A DNA stretch of 64,000 bases from Qipengyuania vulgaris (GTDB lineage Bacteria; Pseudomonadota; Alphaproteobacteria; Sphingomonadales; Sphingomonadaceae): the NCBI RefSeq assembly GCF_009827325.1, contig NZ_WTYC01000004.1, positions 62,001-126,000 of the forward strand, read 5' to 3'. The notes under the pieces were generated by a model, which was given only the letters and a program-made list of their open reading frames with translations, made no database searches and had not been told where the DNA came from. This document shows, piece by piece, positions 59,658 through 64,000 of this stretch. The position numbers were made by a program, and so were the translations under genes. The stretch's first letter is position 1; each line of letters opens with the position of its first letter.

Positions 59658-61957
59658 GCGACTTTCTCCTCGAACTGCGCAGCGAGGAAATCCCCGCCCG
59701 CATGCAGGCTGGTGCGCGCGCCGAGCTTGAAAAGCTCTTCCAGCGTGAAATGGACAGCGCAGGCATTTCTCCGAGCGGGATCACCGTCTGGTCGACCCCG
59801 CGCCGCCTGGCGCTGATTGCGCGCGGGCTTCCCGAAGCCACCCAGGCGGTCAGCGAGGAATTGAAGGGCCCACCGGTCGGTGCGCCGGATCAGGCGCTGG
59901 AAGGCTTCTGCCGCAAGGCCGGAGTCGACAAGGCCGATCTCGAGACGCGCGACGTGAAGGGCAGGGCGACCTATTTCGCCGTGAAGAATATTCCCGGCCG
60001 CGCTACCAGGGACCTGCTCGCCGAAGCGATCCCCGCGATTATCCGCGATTTCAGCTGGCCCAAGTCGATGCGCTGGGGCGGGGCCTCGATCAGTACCGAG
60101 AGCCTTCGCTGGGTGCGCCCGCTATCGGGCATCGTTGCGCTGCTGGGCAAAGAACTGGTCGAGTGCGAGGTGCATGGCGTCACTTCGGGCTGGGTCACCC
60201 TCGGCCACCGCTTCCACCACTTGGGCGACATCACCATCGGCAGCGCTGCCGACTATGCCGAGAAGTTGCGCGCCTGCCACGTGGTCGTGGACCACGAAGA
60301 GCGGCAGGACCTGATCCGTTCCGGCGCCGCAAAGATAGCATCGGAGGCCGGGCTCAAGCTGGTCGAGGACGAAGGGCTGGTGATCGAGAACGCCGGGCTG
60401 ACCGAATGGCCTGTCCCGCTCCTCGGCCGCTTCGAGGAGGATTTCCTCGAAGTCCCGCCCGAGACCATCCAGCTCACCGCCCGCGTGAATCAGAAGTATT
60501 TCGTCTGCGAAGATGACGTTGATGGTTCCGGGGCGAAACTCGCCAACGCCTTCATCTGCACCGCCAATATCGAGGCGGAAGACGGCGGCGCACGCGTGGT
60601 CGACGGCAACCGCAAGGTCCTCGCCGCACGCCTGTCCGACGCGCGCTTCTTCTGGGACGTCGACCGCAAAAAGACGCTCGCCGAACATGCCAAGGGGCTG
60701 GAGCGGATCACGTTCCACGAGAAGCTCGGCACCGTCGCTGACAAGGTGGAGCGCGTGGCCAAGCTGGCGCGCTGGCTGGTCGAATCCGATATCGTCACCC
60801 CGGACTTGATCCGGGGTGGTGCTTCTTCGAGCGCCGCAGAAGAAAATCACCACCCCGGCTCGGGGGCCGGGGTGACGAAGGAGCAATTGGCGGACATGGC
60901 AGAACAGGCCGCGCGCTTCGCCAAGGCAGACCTCGTCACCGAAATGGTCGGCGAGTTTCCCGAACTGCAGGGCCTGATGGGCGGCTATTACGCCCGCGCC
61001 GAGGGACTGCCCGATGCGGTCGCCGACGCCATCCGCGATCACTACAAGCCGGTCGGGCAGGGTGACGAAGTGCCGACCGCGCCGGTGGCGGTGGCGGTGA
61101 GCCTAGCGGACAAGCTGGATACATTGGTCAGCTTTTTCGTCATTAAGGAACGACCAACAGGATCGAAAGATCCGTTTGCGCTTCGTCGTGCCGCGCTTGG
61201 GATAATTGAGCTCATACTCAAGAACGAAATCCGCTTGGAGATCGATTACGCGGCGGCTCGGGCTGCTGGCCTGGTTTTTCGTCAACACGAGGGCCAAACC
61301 GATCACGACGAGTGGTTCGCCGAGCATAATATTGCAGAGCTATATCGTGCCGTGCCTGATTTCTTTGTTGATCGCCTTAAGGTCCAGCAGCGCCAGAACG
61401 GTATTCGACACGACATCATTGACGCAGTTTTCCAGCTTTCCGAACGAAAAGATGAAATCGTCGGAAACCTCGCCCGCGTGAAGGCGCTCCAGTCTTTCAT
61501 GGAAACCGAAGACGGCGCCAACCTCCTCGCAGGCTACAAGCGCGCTGCCAATATCCTCAAGAAGGAAGACTGGCACGGTATCGAGGGCGAGATCGCCCGC
61601 ACCGGCGAGGAAGACCCGCTCGCATTGGTCGACGATCCCGACATGAAGGCGGTCATCGATGCCAAGATGTCCGAACGCCATGCGAAAGAGCTTGCCTACG
61701 AGCCGGAGCCTGCCGAAAAGGCGCTCATGGATGCTCTCGCAAAGTCGGAACCTGCCGCCGCCGCGGCCATTGATGCGGAGGACTTCTCCGGCGCGATGGC
61801 GGCGCTCGCTGCGCTTCGTGCACCCATCGACCGTTTCTTCGATGAAGTGACGGTAAACGCGGATGAAGAAAACAAGCGGGCACATCGGCTGGACCTGCTT
61901 GCGGCCTTCCGTGCTGCAGTGCACAAAGTGGCCGATTTCTCTCGTATCGAGGGATAG
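59654..61957 (+). CDS. glyS: Glycyl-tRNA synthetase beta subunit, with an in-frame palindromic insertion
   Basis: A 767-residue subunit needed for tRNA binding in the alpha2-beta2 enzyme. It opens [15 protein letters not shown] and shows [20 protein letters not shown] and the HD-like middle [21 protein letters not shown]. Two oddities are visible. First, residues about 381-408 (VTPDLIRGG, then [11 protein letters not shown]) are encoded by two GC-rich hairpins at 60796-60874, an in-frame repeat insertion in a linker. Second, about 61126-61465 is noticeably more AT-rich, with codons such as ATA, TTT and CTT that are rare elsewhere here, which suggests a recombined segment. The reading frame stays intact. 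Confidence 0.95.
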   Translation: MSDFLLELRSEEIPARMQAGARAELEKLFQREMDSAGISPSGITVWSTPRRLALIARGLPEATQAVSEELKGPPVGAPDQALEGFCRKAGVDKADLETRDVKGRATYFAVKNIPGRATRDLLAEAIPAIIRDFSWPKSMRWGGASISTESLRWVRPLSGIVALLGKELVECEVHGVTSGWVTLGHRFHHLGDITIGSAADYAEKLRACHVVVDHEERQDLIRSGAAKIASEAGLKLVEDEGLVIENAGLTEWPVPLLGRFEEDFLEVPPETIQLTARVNQKYFVCEDDVDGSGAKLANAFICTANIEAEDGGARVVDGNRKVLAARLSDARFFWDVDRKKTLAEHAKGLERITFHEKLGTVADKVERVAKLARWLVESDIVTPDLIRGGASSSAAEENHHPGSGAGVTKEQLADMAEQAARFAKADLVTEMVGEFPELQGLMGGYYARAEGLPDAVADAIRDHYKPVGQGDEVPTAPVAVAVSLADKLDTLVSFFVIKERPTGSKDPFALRRAALGIIELILKNEIRLEIDYAAARAAGLVFRQHEGQTDHDEWFAEHNIAELYRAVPDFFVDRLKVQQRQNGIRHDIIDAVFQLSERKDEIVGNLARVKALQSFMETEDGANLLAGYKRAANILKKEDWHGIEGEIARTGEEDPLALVDDPDMKAVIDAKMSERHAKELAYEPEPAEKALMDALAKSEPAAAAAIDAEDFSGAMAALAALRAPIDRFFDEVTVNADEENKRAHRLDLLAAFRAAVHKVADFSRIEG
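60796..60874. repeat. Pair of GC-rich palindromes inserted in glyS, copy 2
   Basis: Hairpin A is CACCCCGGA (60796-60804) / TCCGGGGTG (60810-60818). Hairpin B is CACCCCGGC (60851-60859) / GCCGGGGTG (60866-60874). A 32-base linker separates them. Hairpin B and its right flank match the repeat at 10902-10931 read on the opposite strand. The two-hairpin layout is like BIME/REP elements and like Rickettsia palindromic elements, which also enter genes in frame. Confidence 0.85.
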
Positions 61958-62019
61958 CGAATTCAAATCCCAGGACAGTGTCAACTGTGTCAACCTGGCT
62001 CAATCGAACCGGAAGCGAA

Positions 62020-64000
<1,981 letters not shown>

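Overview
The window reads as chromosomal core sequence of a GC-rich alphaproteobacterium, most likely Sphingomonadales and probably an Erythrobacter/Qipengyuania-type genus. Supporting this are the gene neighbourhoods (trpB-trpA-accD-folC, dnaG-rpoD, mreB-mreC-mreD-mrdA-rodA, glyQ-glyS-ppdK), an HTH-RibB fusion, DUF4170, an HWE-family histidine kinase, a MutL with the endonuclease motif, and one perfect EcfG-type stress promoter. The assignment is by inference; no 16S gene is present. No prophage, transposase, integrase or CRISPR array was seen. No stretch longer than about 300 bases lacks a gene.

Layout. 1-10.7 kb: tail of a basic protein, UvrD/PcrA helicase, a secreted protein built on 11-residue repeats, rsmD, a pseudouridine synthase, a Rieske oxygenase, an AmpG-like permease, then folC, accD and trpA. 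10.7-16.4 kb: a small membrane protein and trpB, divergent chorismate mutase, trmJ, nrdR, glyA and rpiB. 16.5-19.6 kb: a signalling island with GAF-EAL phosphodiesterase, receiver-only regulator and HWE kinase. 19.7-24.8 kb: yqeY, a lipoprotein, dnaG and rpoD. 25-30.7 kb: carA, an AT-richer unknown gene wedged between carA and carB, carB and greA. 30.7-33.7 kb: GNAT, DUF4170 and a four-gene membrane-stress module behind the EcfG promoter. 33.7-39.2 kb: eno, ribH, ribB fusion, a 620-residue coiled-coil lipoprotein and tRNA-Lys. 39.3-48.7 kb: a LuxR-type regulator, the cell-elongation operon and mutL. 48.7-58.6 kb: MaoC, two tandem DUF1206 proteins, a phosphodiesterase, ychF, a Tat-signal SDR, pth, rplY, two tandem TraB/GumN lipoproteins and an XRE/membrane pair. 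58.7-64 kb: glyQ, glyS and the start of ppdK.

How the genes work together. Most genes serve housekeeping: translation (glyQS, pth, rplY, rsmD, trmJ, tRNA-Lys), replication and repair (dnaG, uvrD, mutL), wall elongation (mreBCD, mrdA, rodA), carbamoyl phosphate, folate, fatty-acid, tryptophan and riboflavin synthesis. The most interesting accessory signals are: (1) a palindromic repeat inserted in frame in glyS, with a second copy forming the end of a small gene by trpA; (2) the ribB promoter region, with paired operator-like dyads 30 bp apart and an apparently leaderless start, next to a RibB carrying its own N-terminal HTH; (3) the unknown winged-helix/membrane gene coupled by overlaps into carAB; (4) the EcfG-controlled module with a histone-like basic tail; (5) an operator array between an XRE/membrane pair and glyQS.
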